The translations under genes and the position numbers were made by a program. Shown in pieces: positions 24,349 to 32,051 of a DNA stretch of 35,653 nucleotides (within the stretch, counting starts at the first letter, position 1; every line of letters begins with the position of its first letter). The stretch is from Dehalococcoidia bacterium UBA1141 (GTDB lineage Bacteria; Chloroflexota; Dehalococcoidia; Lucifugimonadales; UBA3495): positions 1 through 35,653 of the forward strand of contig DCAE01000019.1 of the NCBI GenBank assembly GCA_002311385.1, given 5' to 3'. The notes under the pieces are model-generated. The model searched no databases. It was not told where the DNA came from and saw nothing but the letters and a program-made list of their open reading frames with translations.

Positions 24349-24837
24349 TTAATTATGGTCCGGGCGTTCCAAACGGCCCGAGGCGAATAGCCACATGCGG
24401 GCAATCTCCGGCCCCATGAATTTGAACTTGGCCTTTAACTGTTTCTGCAGGCCGCCAAGTTCGTCCCCTTGCAGGCTTCCCTCACCAGTCGAACCGTAAA
24501 ACCAACCGCAGAACGACCCGTGTTTTTCCTGCAGTTCTTTGATTACTTCGGCATTGTGGATACATGCTTCAATCTTCATGCGGTTGCGTATTATTGATGC
24601 GTCTTGAATAATCGATTCAACAGCTGGCGGACCCATGTTGGCCACAGCGTCGATCTTCCATCCTTGGAAGGCATTGCGAAAAGCGTCCCGTCTACCCAGA
24701 ATCATGCTCCAGGTTAGCCCGGCCTGAAAAACTTGAAGGCTCATCACCTCGAATAATGCGTCGTCATCGGTTGCTTGTTTACCCCAAATCTCGTTGGAGT
24801 ACCACTCCCTGATTTCGTCCGGTTGCGTGCTCATCAT
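24349..24837 (-). CDS. Tag-like DNA-3-methyladenine glycosylase I family protein
   Basis: A 162-aa HhH-family glycosylase. Family signatures are EIWGKQATDDDALFEVMSLQ, FQAGLTWSMIL near residue 38 and IIRNRMKIEACIHNA near residue 83. It is shorter than E. coli Tag (187 aa) and lacks the Cys/His zinc-snap ligands at both ends. It would excise 3-methyladenine from alkylated DNA; activity without the zinc site is unproven. Two ATG codons in a row open the frame; the second (24834) is slightly better spaced from the AGGA site. On the same strand as, and 32 bp downstream of, the FAD oxidase gene. Confidence 0.8.
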   Translation of the reverse strand: MMSTQPDEIREWYSNEIWGKQATDDDALFEVMSLQVFQAGLTWSMILGRRDAFRNAFQGWKIDAVANMGPPAVESIIQDASIIRNRMKIEACIHNAEVIKELQEKHGSFCGWFYGSTGEGSLQGDELGGLQKQLKAKFKFMGPEIARMWLFASGRLERPDHN

Positions 24838-24869
24838 TCCTGCCTGTTTATTATCGTGACCAGGAACCG

Positions 24870-25988
24870 CTAGCCGCTTGTGGGGAAGCGGCCAATGCTA
24901 AATGGCTCCAGAGGCCGGGCATTGCCTGTATCTATGTAGTTGGCCATCAATTCACCGCTGCCGGGGCTCAACATGATTCCCACGGCATCGTGACCGGTAA
25001 TCACGCTCAGACCTTCCCATCCCGGTAGCGGCCCCATGATTGGAGCATCGTCGGGAGTCGCTGGTCGCACACCGGCCCTGGCGCCCATGAAAACTGCGTC
25101 TCCCAGGGTGGGAAAACTGGCAATGGCTTCAGATAGCAGATGCTTGATTCCTTCTGCGGTGGGAGCTTCGTCAAAAACCCCCTCCTCCCGCGTTGCGGCC
25201 ACTAGGACGGTACCGTCGGCCCACGGGACGGTGTATGCCTCGAACGTGCGGACGGCGCATCTGGGTAAAAATCCCGGTTTCCTAAGCAGTATCCGTTGGC
25301 CTTTAACTGGTCGAACCGGCAGTTTTTCCGGCAGCCATTTTTGGGCGATGCCACTCCATGGCCCCGCAGCCAAGACTGTGTGACGGCTGTGATAAACCTG
25401 AGTGTTGGTCCGAACGCCCATAACGTTGTGCCCCTGAAGCTCCAATCCGGTTACCTCTACACCTTCGTGGACCTGGACCCCCAACCTGCTGGCGGCGTGG
25501 GCCAATGCCTCTACGTAACGCTGTCCTTCAATGTGTCCCTCATTGGGAGAAAACACGCCCCCCCAAACCTCGGGGTTTACCTGTGGCTCCCGACCAATTA
25601 CATCGTCAATAGTTTGCCAAGATACGCCTATCCCCAGTTCTCCCTGCCACGCCAAATTATGTTTGAGTTCATCCACTTCTTCGGGTGAGAAGGCGATCTT
25701 GAGCACGCCATTTTGTCGAAAGCCGGGGTCTACGCCAGCTTCAATCAACTCGTTTGCCAGGGTTGGAAACCGGTCCAGGCTACGCATACCAAGAGCGAAC
25801 AAAGCTTCCGAAGAACGATTTATGTGCCAGAGCGGGGCAATCACACCGGCAGTGGCGCCCGAAGCTCCAGAGGCAAGCTTGAACCGTTCCAGCACCGTGC
25901 TCTTGATGCCCAGCTTCGCCAAGTAATAGGCTAGCGAGCACCCCATCACACCACCGCCGATTATTACCACGTCTGTGGAGATGGCCAT
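24870..25988 (-). CDS. FAD-dependent glycine / D-amino-acid oxidase (ThiO/DAO family)
   Basis: A 372-aa DAO-family flavoprotein. The N-terminal dinucleotide motif is VVIIGGGVMGCSLAYYLAKLG (9-29), with GGG-x-x-G at 11-16, and LER ends the second strand. The C-terminus has the usual GARAGVRPATPDDAPIMGP and ITGHDAVGIMLSPGSG, which closes the FAD site. It oxidises a small amine or amino acid to the imine with H2O2; glycine oxidase (ThiO) is the closest type by eye. No thiamine genes are adjacent, so a catabolic role is equally likely. It is divergent from the LutA gene. Confidence 0.87.
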   Translation of the reverse strand: MAISTDVVIIGGGVMGCSLAYYLAKLGIKSTVLERFKLASGASGATAGVIAPLWHINRSSEALFALGMRSLDRFPTLANELIEAGVDPGFRQNGVLKIAFSPEEVDELKHNLAWQGELGIGVSWQTIDDVIGREPQVNPEVWGGVFSPNEGHIEGQRYVEALAHAASRLGVQVHEGVEVTGLELQGHNVMGVRTNTQVYHSRHTVLAAGPWSGIAQKWLPEKLPVRPVKGQRILLRKPGFLPRCAVRTFEAYTVPWADGTVLVAATREEGVFDEAPTAEGIKHLLSEAIASFPTLGDAVFMGARAGVRPATPDDAPIMGPLPGWEGLSVITGHDAVGIMLSPGSGELMANYIDTGNARPLEPFSIGRFPTSG

Positions 25989-26029
25989 AATTTAGCCTCG
26001 CTGACGGTTACACCACTAGGATTCTTAGT

Positions 26030-26074
26030 GGCATTTTAGACTTGGGCGATTTAGGCTAGGGCATTGTAGACTCG
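26030..26074. repeat. 15-bp leader tandem repeat, three copies
   Basis: GGCATTTTAGACTTG, GGCGATTTAGGCTAG and GGCATTGTAGACTCG follow without gap in the divergent region between the FAD oxidase and LutA-like genes. Nearby (26113-26130) is a CCTCCC/GGGAGG hairpin. Confidence 0.8.
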
Positions 26075-26174
26075 CCAGTCCGCCACCACAAGAGTAACCC
26101 TCACCATCGGTACCTCCCCCGTGAGGGAGGGATAACTACGATGAAATCGCTGGGTGGGAGAGGGTTCGGTTGCC

Positions 26175-27014
26175 ATGAAAACATTGGTCTGCTACGCTAC
26201 CGGTATCACTCTTTGTTCCAAGGTCTACACGCCTAGATTTACGCATAAAAAAGCGATCAACCGGAGCATCATTATCAAGGCCAGCCTTTTCGTAACCTGC
26301 ATCATCGACCAGCTTTATCCTCAAGCGGGCGTCAGCGCCGTCAACGTGCTCCGCAGGTTGGGGGTGGAAGTGGACTTTCCGATGGATCAAACTTGCTGCG
26401 GGCAGCCTTTGTACAACGCCGGATTCGCCAAGCAAAGCCGCAAGCTGGCGAAACGGGTGCTGGAGAGCTTCAAGGAAAGTGAGTACGTGGTGGTACCTTC
26501 GGGCTCCTGCGCCGCCATGATGAAGGTTTTCTTCCCTGATCTATTCCGGGACGACCCAACATTGTCGAATCAAGCAGAGGCCCTGGCTGGTAAAGTCTAC
26601 GAGTTCTCCCAGTTCTTGAATGACGTCGTGGGTGTTGACCAAGCGGTGGGAAGCCAGGCAGGGACGGTCACCTATCACCCCAGTTGCCACCTGCTACGGG
26701 AAATGGACGTTAAAGATCAACCCTTGGCGGTCTTGGGTCGCGTACAAGGCCTGCGGGTTGAGGAACTTCCCAATGCTGAGACTTGTTGTGGCTTTGGGGG
26801 GTCATTCGCAATCAAGTTCCCTCACATATCCGAGGGTATGTTGGGGGATAAAATCAGCAACATTGAGGCCACCGGGGCCGAAACCGTGGTTTCTTGCGAT
26901 ATGGGATGTTTGATGAACATTGAAGGAGCTCTAACCCGCAAAGGTTCGTCGATAAAAGTCCGGCACCTCGCGGAAATATTGGACCAAGCCGAGCTTTCGC
27001 CAGGTTCTGATTAG
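26175..27014 (+). CDS. lutA: LutA-like (Fe-S) oxidoreductase subunit, lactate utilisation
   Basis: CCG-domain protein (LutA/YkgE/GlcF C-terminal family), first subunit of the iron-sulfur lactate oxidase LutABC. Cys-rich motifs are QTCCGQP (C74, C75), SGSC near residue 115, HPSCH near residue 172 and ETCCGFGGS, with a final CDMGC. The homologous region starts at ASLFVTC (about residue 36); the preceding 35 residues are unlike LutA. No ATG, GTG or TTG exists between the listed ATG and that point, so either the protein has an extra N-terminus or translation starts at a rare ATT/ATC codon 4-8 bp after CGGAG (around 26267-26272). Confidence 0.8.
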   Translation: MKTLVCYATGITLCSKVYTPRFTHKKAINRSIIIKASLFVTCIIDQLYPQAGVSAVNVLRRLGVEVDFPMDQTCCGQPLYNAGFAKQSRKLAKRVLESFKESEYVVVPSGSCAAMMKVFFPDLFRDDPTLSNQAEALAGKVYEFSQFLNDVVGVDQAVGSQAGTVTYHPSCHLLREMDVKDQPLAVLGRVQGLRVEELPNAETCCGFGGSFAIKFPHISEGMLGDKISNIEATGAETVVSCDMGCLMNIEGALTRKGSSIKVRHLAEILDQAELSPGSD

Positions 27015-27067
27015 CGCCGTCTCACCGGCAAAGTCTAGTTTCAGAAAACTTTAAATTACACGAGAGG

Positions 27068-27319
27068 TCTGGGTTCCGGCCATCGTCGGAATGACGAAAT
27101 AAATCCTAACAAAGCGACGGAGAGCCTACCGTCGCACCGGCGTAGGCCGCCAAGTAACTGTTGAGGTTGAGGCGTTATCTGGGTTCCGGCCTTCGCCGGA
27201 ATGACGAAATAAATCCTGACAAAGCGAAACAGATCCAACCGTCGCACCGGCGTAGGCCGGTGCCCAGTAACTGTTGAGTTTGAGGCGTTATCTGGGTTCC
27301 GGCCTTCGCCGGAATGACG
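27068..27319. repeat. Tandem 110/113-bp repeat with three REP-like hairpins
   Basis: The 29-bp element TCTGGGTTCCGG-N-CCGGAATGACG occurs at 27068, 27178 and 27291. The two spacers between are related (AAATAAATCCTRACAAAGCGA ... GTCGCACCGGCGTAGGCC ... AACTGTTGAG). This fills most of the 344-bp gap between LutA and LutB genes. The third copy supplies a spurious ATG in frame with LutB. Hairpin core also occurs at 5261-5280. Confidence 0.85.
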
Positions 27320-27358
27320 GAAACGTCAGGCGAATTTCTCCTAGGAGACAGATTACCG

Positions 27359-28864
27359 TTGGCTGACATCAAGACCAGTGAATTCTCCAAGGCTTCGACT
27401 TTATCCATCAAGGACCCTCAACTTCAAAGGGCGCTGGGTAGAGTCGGCGCGGGCTTCGATACCAGCCGCCAGGAGGCCATCGCCGAGGTGACCCCCGAGG
27501 TTTGGGAGACTTGGCGGGAAGAAGCCCGTAGCATCAAGGCTCACACCTTGGACCATCTGGACTATTACCTGGAAATGGTCTACGACAACGTGACTAAAGC
27601 CGGAGGCCAAGTCCACTTTGCCAACACAGCGGACCAAGCCAACGAGATTGTTGCCCAACTGGTCCGCACTCGAAACGTGAAGATGGCGGTCAAGAGCAAG
27701 TCCATGGTCTCGGAAGAACTGAGCCTAAACCCCGTGTTGGAATCCTTGGGCGTGGAGGTGTTCGAGACGGACTTGGGCGAGTACATCATCCAACTGGCCG
27801 ATGAAACGCCGTCCCACTTGGTTGCGCCAGCCCTTCACAAATCCAAAGAAGATGTTGCTCAACTCTTTTCGGAAAAGCTGGGTCTGCCTTACACCGAGGA
27901 CATTGAGGAGATGGCTCGAGCCGCCCGGGTGCTGCTGCGGGACAAATTCTTCCAGGCAGATTTAGGCATCAGCGGCGCCAATTTCGTGGTGGCTGAAACC
28001 GGCACGCTGGTGATAATAACCAACGAGGGCAATGGCCGTTTGTGCACCTCCGCACCCCGTATGCACATCGGAATCACCGGCATGGAGAAAATGATTCCGT
28101 CGATGCAGGACCTGGCGGTGTTCCTGCGCGTGTTGCCTCGCTCAGCCACCGGCCAGCGAATCACCAGTTACGTCAGCATGGTGACCGGGCCAAGACGTTC
28201 CGATGATGAAGACGGTCCCGAGGAATTTCACCTAATCCTGGTGGACAATGGCCGGTCGCGCATGCTGGCCGACCCGGACCTGCGGGAAGCCCTGAATTGC
28301 ATCCGTTGCGGTGCCTGCCTGAACATTTGCCCTGTTTACCAAAAAGTGGGCGGCCATGCCTACGGATGGGTCTATCCCGGCCCCATCGGCGCAATCGTGT
28401 CCCCCATGCTGGTTGGCTTGAAACAGTCCAAAGACCTGCCCTTTGCTTCCAGCCTTTGCGGAGCCTGCCGGGACGCTTGCCCGGTGAAAATCAACATCCC
28501 CAAGATGTTGCTGAACCTCCGGGAAAAGCTGTCGGAAAGCCCCGATCCAGAAGTGAAAGCCTCACCGGATTTGGACAACCTGCTGGCCAGGGGCTACGTT
28601 CGGTTGATGAGCAATCCGGAGCTGCTGTCAATCGCCCACCGGTTGGGCCGCAACCTACAGAAACCCTTGGCATTCCTCCCATTTTCGCCATTTTCCAAAG
28701 GCCCTAAGCTTCCTTTGCCATTAATCTCCCAGTGGACCAAATCCAGAGACTTGCCGAAATTCCCGGCGCGCACCTTCCATGAGATATGGAAGAAGGAACT
28801 CAGCAAGAGTCCAGGCGGAAAATCGCCGGAAATTCCTGTATCAGATGCCAGCGACAAGCCATAA
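27359..28864 (+). CDS. lutB: LutB-like iron-sulfur lactate oxidase subunit
   Basis: A 501-aa LUD-domain plus ferredoxin protein. The LUD domain includes FVVAETGTLVI near residue 215. Two [4Fe-4S] motifs follow: C314, C317, C320, C324 (CIRCGACLNICP) and C367, C370, C374 (CGACRDACP). The start is taken as TTG at 27359 because CTAGGAGA lies about 10 bp upstream; the in-frame ATG at 27314 falls in a repeat copy without a binding site. LutABC oxidises L-lactate to pyruvate in the cytoplasm. Stop codon is 1 bp before the LutC ATG. Confidence 0.9.
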   Translation: MADIKTSEFSKASTLSIKDPQLQRALGRVGAGFDTSRQEAIAEVTPEVWETWREEARSIKAHTLDHLDYYLEMVYDNVTKAGGQVHFANTADQANEIVAQLVRTRNVKMAVKSKSMVSEELSLNPVLESLGVEVFETDLGEYIIQLADETPSHLVAPALHKSKEDVAQLFSEKLGLPYTEDIEEMARAARVLLRDKFFQADLGISGANFVVAETGTLVIITNEGNGRLCTSAPRMHIGITGMEKMIPSMQDLAVFLRVLPRSATGQRITSYVSMVTGPRRSDDEDGPEEFHLILVDNGRSRMLADPDLREALNCIRCGACLNICPVYQKVGGHAYGWVYPGPIGAIVSPMLVGLKQSKDLPFASSLCGACRDACPVKINIPKMLLNLREKLSESPDPEVKASPDLDNLLARGYVRLMSNPELLSIAHRLGRNLQKPLAFLPFSPFSKGPKLPLPLISQWTKSRDLPKFPARTFHEIWKKELSKSPGGKSPEIPVSDASDKP

Positions 28865-28865
28865 T

Positions 28866-29630
28866 ATGTCCGAGCTTGGCGGTACTCCAAACCTTGGCGG
28901 GACTCCTAAAGAAGAGTTTCTCAGTTCCGTGCGCTCTGCCTTAGGCCGGGAAAAAGCCGCCCCTCTAATCCCGTATCCGCTGCTTGAAGAATCTCTGCCC
29001 GACCTGGAAGCCCAAGCCCAAGAGATTCGACAGCGCTTGACCGAAAATCTGCCACTGATCTTGGACAAGTTTGAGCGTATGGCCATATTGGGCGGCTGGA
29101 ACGTGCACAGGGCAACCGGATATGAAGACGCAATTGAGTACGCCGTATCGTTGGTCAATTCCCTGGGAGTGGACCGGACAGTCCGAAGCAATCAACCGGT
29201 TTTTGACGAATTGCCGCTGGATTCGGCGCTGACCAACCTGGGAGTCACTGTGACCCAAGTGACCCAAGGTGCAGACCAATCCCGCGAGTCGCTGCGGCAA
29301 GAGATTATCGCCTCTGGCTTAGGTCTAACCGGGGCTGACTATGCGGTGGCCGAGACCGGCACGGTGGTGATTATGCCCCGCAAGGGTCTGAGCCGCCTGG
29401 TGTCTTTGGTGCCGCCGGTGCATCTGGCACTGGTCCGCCCGCAGGACGTTGTGGAAACGCTGGCCGATTTATTCCTGCTGCGGCGGCTGCAGTTCCATAG
29501 CAACTACGGCGAGATGGGAAGCTATCTGAACTTCATCACCGGACCCAGCCGAACCGCAGATATTGAGAGCACGCTGGTGGTTGGTGTCCACGGCCCCAAG
29601 GAAGTCCACCTAGTCCTGCTGGACCGGTAG
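28866..29630 (+). CDS. lutC: LutC-like LUD-domain protein
   Basis: A 254-aa LUD-domain protein (YkgG family), third subunit of LutABC. The conserved GADYAVAETGTVVIMPRKG lies near residue 160, and the C-terminal FITGPSRTADIESTLVVGVHGP matches the family closely. ATG 28866 is 1 bp after the LutB stop, so translational coupling is likely; no strong binding site is seen and an in-frame ATG seven codons earlier (28845) is an alternative. The N-terminus has a GGTPNLGGTP duplication. Confidence 0.88.
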   Translation: MSELGGTPNLGGTPKEEFLSSVRSALGREKAAPLIPYPLLEESLPDLEAQAQEIRQRLTENLPLILDKFERMAILGGWNVHRATGYEDAIEYAVSLVNSLGVDRTVRSNQPVFDELPLDSALTNLGVTVTQVTQGADQSRESLRQEIIASGLGLTGADYAVAETGTVVIMPRKGLSRLVSLVPPVHLALVRPQDVVETLADLFLLRRLQFHSNYGEMGSYLNFITGPSRTADIESTLVVGVHGPKEVHLVLLDR

Positions 29631-29669
29631 GCACTCTGGGCTGGTGGAAGGGCTCTTTCGTGGAGGGAT

Positions 29670-29694
29670 GGTTCGACAAGCTCACCACGAGCGG
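29670..29694. repeat. Dispersed intergenic repeat fragment
   Basis: GTTCGACAAGCTCACCACGA resembles a common intergenic REP-type sequence (GTTCGACAAGCTC..CACGA) seen in many bacterial genomes. It is non-coding, between lutC and the MNT gene. Confidence 0.4.
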
Positions 29695-29752
29695 GTTTAT
29701 CTCAGCGAAGAGATTTTTTATCAACGACTAGAATTAAACATGAGGTTACCCA

Positions 29753-30094
29753 ATGCCGATACGTGCTGGGTTTTCCAGGTTCCGGAAAGAGATGCTGGAG
29801 CGAGAACTGGAAACCATTCAAGAACTGCTCCCTATACTGGGGGTTGAGAAGGTTATCCTGACCGGCGACATGGTCTCGGAGGACTACCAGCCCGACAGCA
29901 GGATTGAGCTAATCGTAGTCCACAAAACCGATGCGACCTTTGGCCGCCGGGCCGATTTCTTCTCCTACCATCTGAACACCGGAGTTTCGGTGGATGCCCA
30001 GATTTACACTCCTGAAGAGTTTGATGAATTATCGGAGAAGTTGCCGGTTCTGAGTCAAGCCTGCAAATTGGGCAGAGTGATTTTCCAAGCGTGA
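29753..30094 (+). CDS. MNT-like minimal nucleotidyltransferase, degenerate active site
   Basis: A 113-aa protein with the layout of MNT antitoxin domains: helix, strand VEKVILTGDMVSED (31-44) and strand DSRIELIVV (48-56). The normal catalytic GS...DxD is replaced by GDMVS and S-R-I-E, so AMP transfer is doubtful. MNT genes usually pair with HEPN genes as toxin-antitoxin modules, and a HEPN gene follows 129 bp downstream. ATG 29753 has a weak GAGG upstream. Confidence 0.7.
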   Translation: MPIRAGFSRFRKEMLERELETIQELLPILGVEKVILTGDMVSEDYQPDSRIELIVVHKTDATFGRRADFFSYHLNTGVSVDAQIYTPEEFDELSEKLPVLSQACKLGRVIFQA

Positions 30095-30223
30095 ACCTTG
30101 AGCCGAATCGCGGCTTGAGCCCCAAGGTAATCTTCGGCCAGGATCTCCCGCCAGGTTCTTTTCCCGATTAATGGCAATCTTTGACGTTATGAAATTCCCC
30201 GAAAAAGGACGAGTTAAACTTCT

Positions 30224-30625
30224 ATGCCTGATTATTTGAATGAAGCCGCCCGGTGGATGAGGCAGTCGGTGCAAGACCTGGATGACGCGGATTTTCTTCG
30301 CAGCGGGGAAAGGTTCAACTTGGCCTGCTTTATGGGGCAACAAGCGGCGGAGAAGGCGCTGAAAGCCTATCTATTCCACCGGAAGGTCGAGGACGTTTGG
30401 GGCCATTCGTTAGTGGACCTTTGCGAGGACGCAAAGCTCTTTGACATGATGTTCGACATCATAAAGAGCGAAGCGCGCCAGTTGGATAAGTACTTCGAGA
30501 TTACCCGTTACCCTGGTTATCTGCCTGGGGGCATATCATCGGAAGCCTTCGACAAGCTTGACGCTGACCGCTCCATCGATCTGTCCAATCAAGTGGTGAA
30601 CTTCGTCAAAGAGCGAATCGCTTAA
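30224..30625 (+). CDS. HEPN-domain protein
   Basis: A 133-aa helical HEPN protein. The signature ACFMGQQAAEKALKAYL (34-50) is near-canonical, and GHSLVDL (60-66) and RYPGYLPGG in the C-terminal half follow the family plan. HEPN toxins of HEPN/MNT pairs are RNases using an R-x4-6-H motif; a clear R-x4-H was not found here, so catalytic status is open. The listed ATG has only a distant AAGGA. Pairing with the MNT gene supports a toxin-antitoxin or related nucleotide-handling module. Confidence 0.82.
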   Translation: MPDYLNEAARWMRQSVQDLDDADFLRSGERFNLACFMGQQAAEKALKAYLFHRKVEDVWGHSLVDLCEDAKLFDMMFDIIKSEARQLDKYFEITRYPGYLPGGISSEAFDKLDADRSIDLSNQVVNFVKERIA

Positions 30626-30643
30626 CCACCCACTGCAGGGCAA

Positions 30644-31786
30644 CTAGACCAGAGATATTCCCGCCTGCAACAGACCCACAGTACGCTGGGCGGCCGCTTC
30701 CAGAAGTTCCTCGGTGCGCCTCAGGCTCTGGGTGAAGCTCATGGGGCGGTCGGCGATACAAACGATTCCGGCCACGCCGTGTTGGTACAACTCCTCATAT
30801 CCGGGGCCCAGACTGCCCGCCAGAATCACCGTGGGAACTCCTTGAGCCAAGGCCCTCCTGGCAACACCCACCGGCGCCTTGTCGAATACGGTAGAACGGT
30901 CGGTGCGTCCCTCTCCGGTTATAACTAGGTCAGCCCCGGCTAGGTGTTCGTCGAACTCCAAAACGTCGCACACCATGTCGATGCCCGAGCGCAACTGGGC
31001 GCCAGCGAACACCATAAGGCCAGCGCCCAATCCGCCCGCCGCCCCAGAGCCGGGACGCTCGGCAATATCCTGTCCCAAGTCCTTCACAACCACACTGGCG
31101 AAATTACCCAGAGCCTCATCCAATTCCGCAACGACCTGGGGCGACGCGCCCTTTTGGGGGCCATAAATAGCGGATGCGCCGGTAGGTCCGCAAAGGGGAT
31201 TGGTCACATCCGTTGCGCCAACGATTTCTACTTCAGCCAAACGGTGATGCAACTTGGAAACGTCGATTGCGGCCAGGTGGATCAAAGCAGCTCCGCCTTG
31301 ATCCAGATTGCCGCCCTGAGCATCCAAGAATCGGGCGCCCAATGCCCCGGCCATCCCTGCTCCGGCGTCGTTGGTGGCGCTACCGCCCAAGCCCACGATG
31401 ATGCGGTTGAACCCCCGGTCAAGGGCTTCCTTGATAATCTCGCCGGTGCCCCTGGTGGTGGTAATCCGAGGGTCTCGCGAATTAGGCGGCACCAAGGCCA
31501 AACCGGAAGCCAAGGCCATCTCAATCACGGCGGTCTGCCCATCGCCCATGACGCCCCAGTTGGCCTCTAAATGACGGCCCAAAGGACCGGTGACGATGCT
31601 CTTGAATACCTGACCACCGGTGCAATCAATCAGTGCGTCCAATGTCCCATCGCCACCGTCGGCCACGGGCACCAATACCGTTTCCGCGTCGGGCGCAGCT
31701 ATCTTGACGCCCCGCTCTATGGCCTTGGCCGCATTCATGGCAGACACGCTGCCTTTGAAACCCTGAGGGGAAATTATTATCTTCAT
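30644..31786 (-). CDS. Glycerate kinase (GlxK/GarK family)
   Basis: A 380-aa glycerate 2-kinase-type enzyme, usual length for the family. Signatures are MKIIISPQGFKGSVSA at the N-terminus, PVADGGDGTLDALI near residue 45, and GLGGSATNDAGAGMAGALGA near residue 125. It phosphorylates D-glycerate with ATP to 2-phosphoglycerate. The frame is open 39 codons further upstream but only ATG 31786 gives the family start; its binding site is weak. Divergent from the M20 genes. It fits with hydroxyacid use by the neighbouring LutABC. Confidence 0.92.
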   Translation of the reverse strand: MKIIISPQGFKGSVSAMNAAKAIERGVKIAAPDAETVLVPVADGGDGTLDALIDCTGGQVFKSIVTGPLGRHLEANWGVMGDGQTAVIEMALASGLALVPPNSRDPRITTTRGTGEIIKEALDRGFNRIIVGLGGSATNDAGAGMAGALGARFLDAQGGNLDQGGAALIHLAAIDVSKLHHRLAEVEIVGATDVTNPLCGPTGASAIYGPQKGASPQVVAELDEALGNFASVVVKDLGQDIAERPGSGAAGGLGAGLMVFAGAQLRSGIDMVCDVLEFDEHLAGADLVITGEGRTDRSTVFDKAPVGVARRALAQGVPTVILAGSLGPGYEELYQHGVAGIVCIADRPMSFTQSLRRTEELLEAAAQRTVGLLQAGISLV

Positions 31787-32051
31787 TGAAAACAAGCAGC
31801 ACTGGCAATCAGTAAGAAAAGTAGACGGGGTGCCAGAACTATCTGGTATTTTTGCTAAGCTATCATCAATAACCGAGCTGTGTGCTGGACTGGTAGCCAG
31901 CAATTATACTCCACCCGCTCATAGCTATACCAACGTGCCTGGCCTCTGATACAATCCGGTCTGCTCATCGGTCGATTTAGCTAGCGATTTTCTACTGTCA
32001 ATCAGTACGGCCGTGAATCGTTGCGGCCCATCCCAAAAAGGAGTTGCCTTC

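Noticed and set aside
27068..27319. CRISPR array
   Set aside because: Only three repeats, each itself an inverted repeat, and the roughly 80-bp spacers are related to each other. No cas genes.
27314..27358. ATG start for LutB at 27314
   Set aside because: The codon belongs to the third copy of the REP-like repeat and has no binding site; TTG 27359 follows AGGAGA.
28779..28865. Extended LutC start
   Set aside because: Would overlap LutB by 86 bp; the encoded residues are unlike LutC and the ATG at 28866 follows the LutB stop directly.
29644..29847. 67-codon plus-strand frame before the MNT gene
   Set aside because: Made of dispersed-repeat sequence and overlaps the MNT start in another frame.
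30944..31570. 208-codon plus-strand frame opposite glycerate kinase
   Set aside because: Antisense to a strongly conserved kinase; no independent support.
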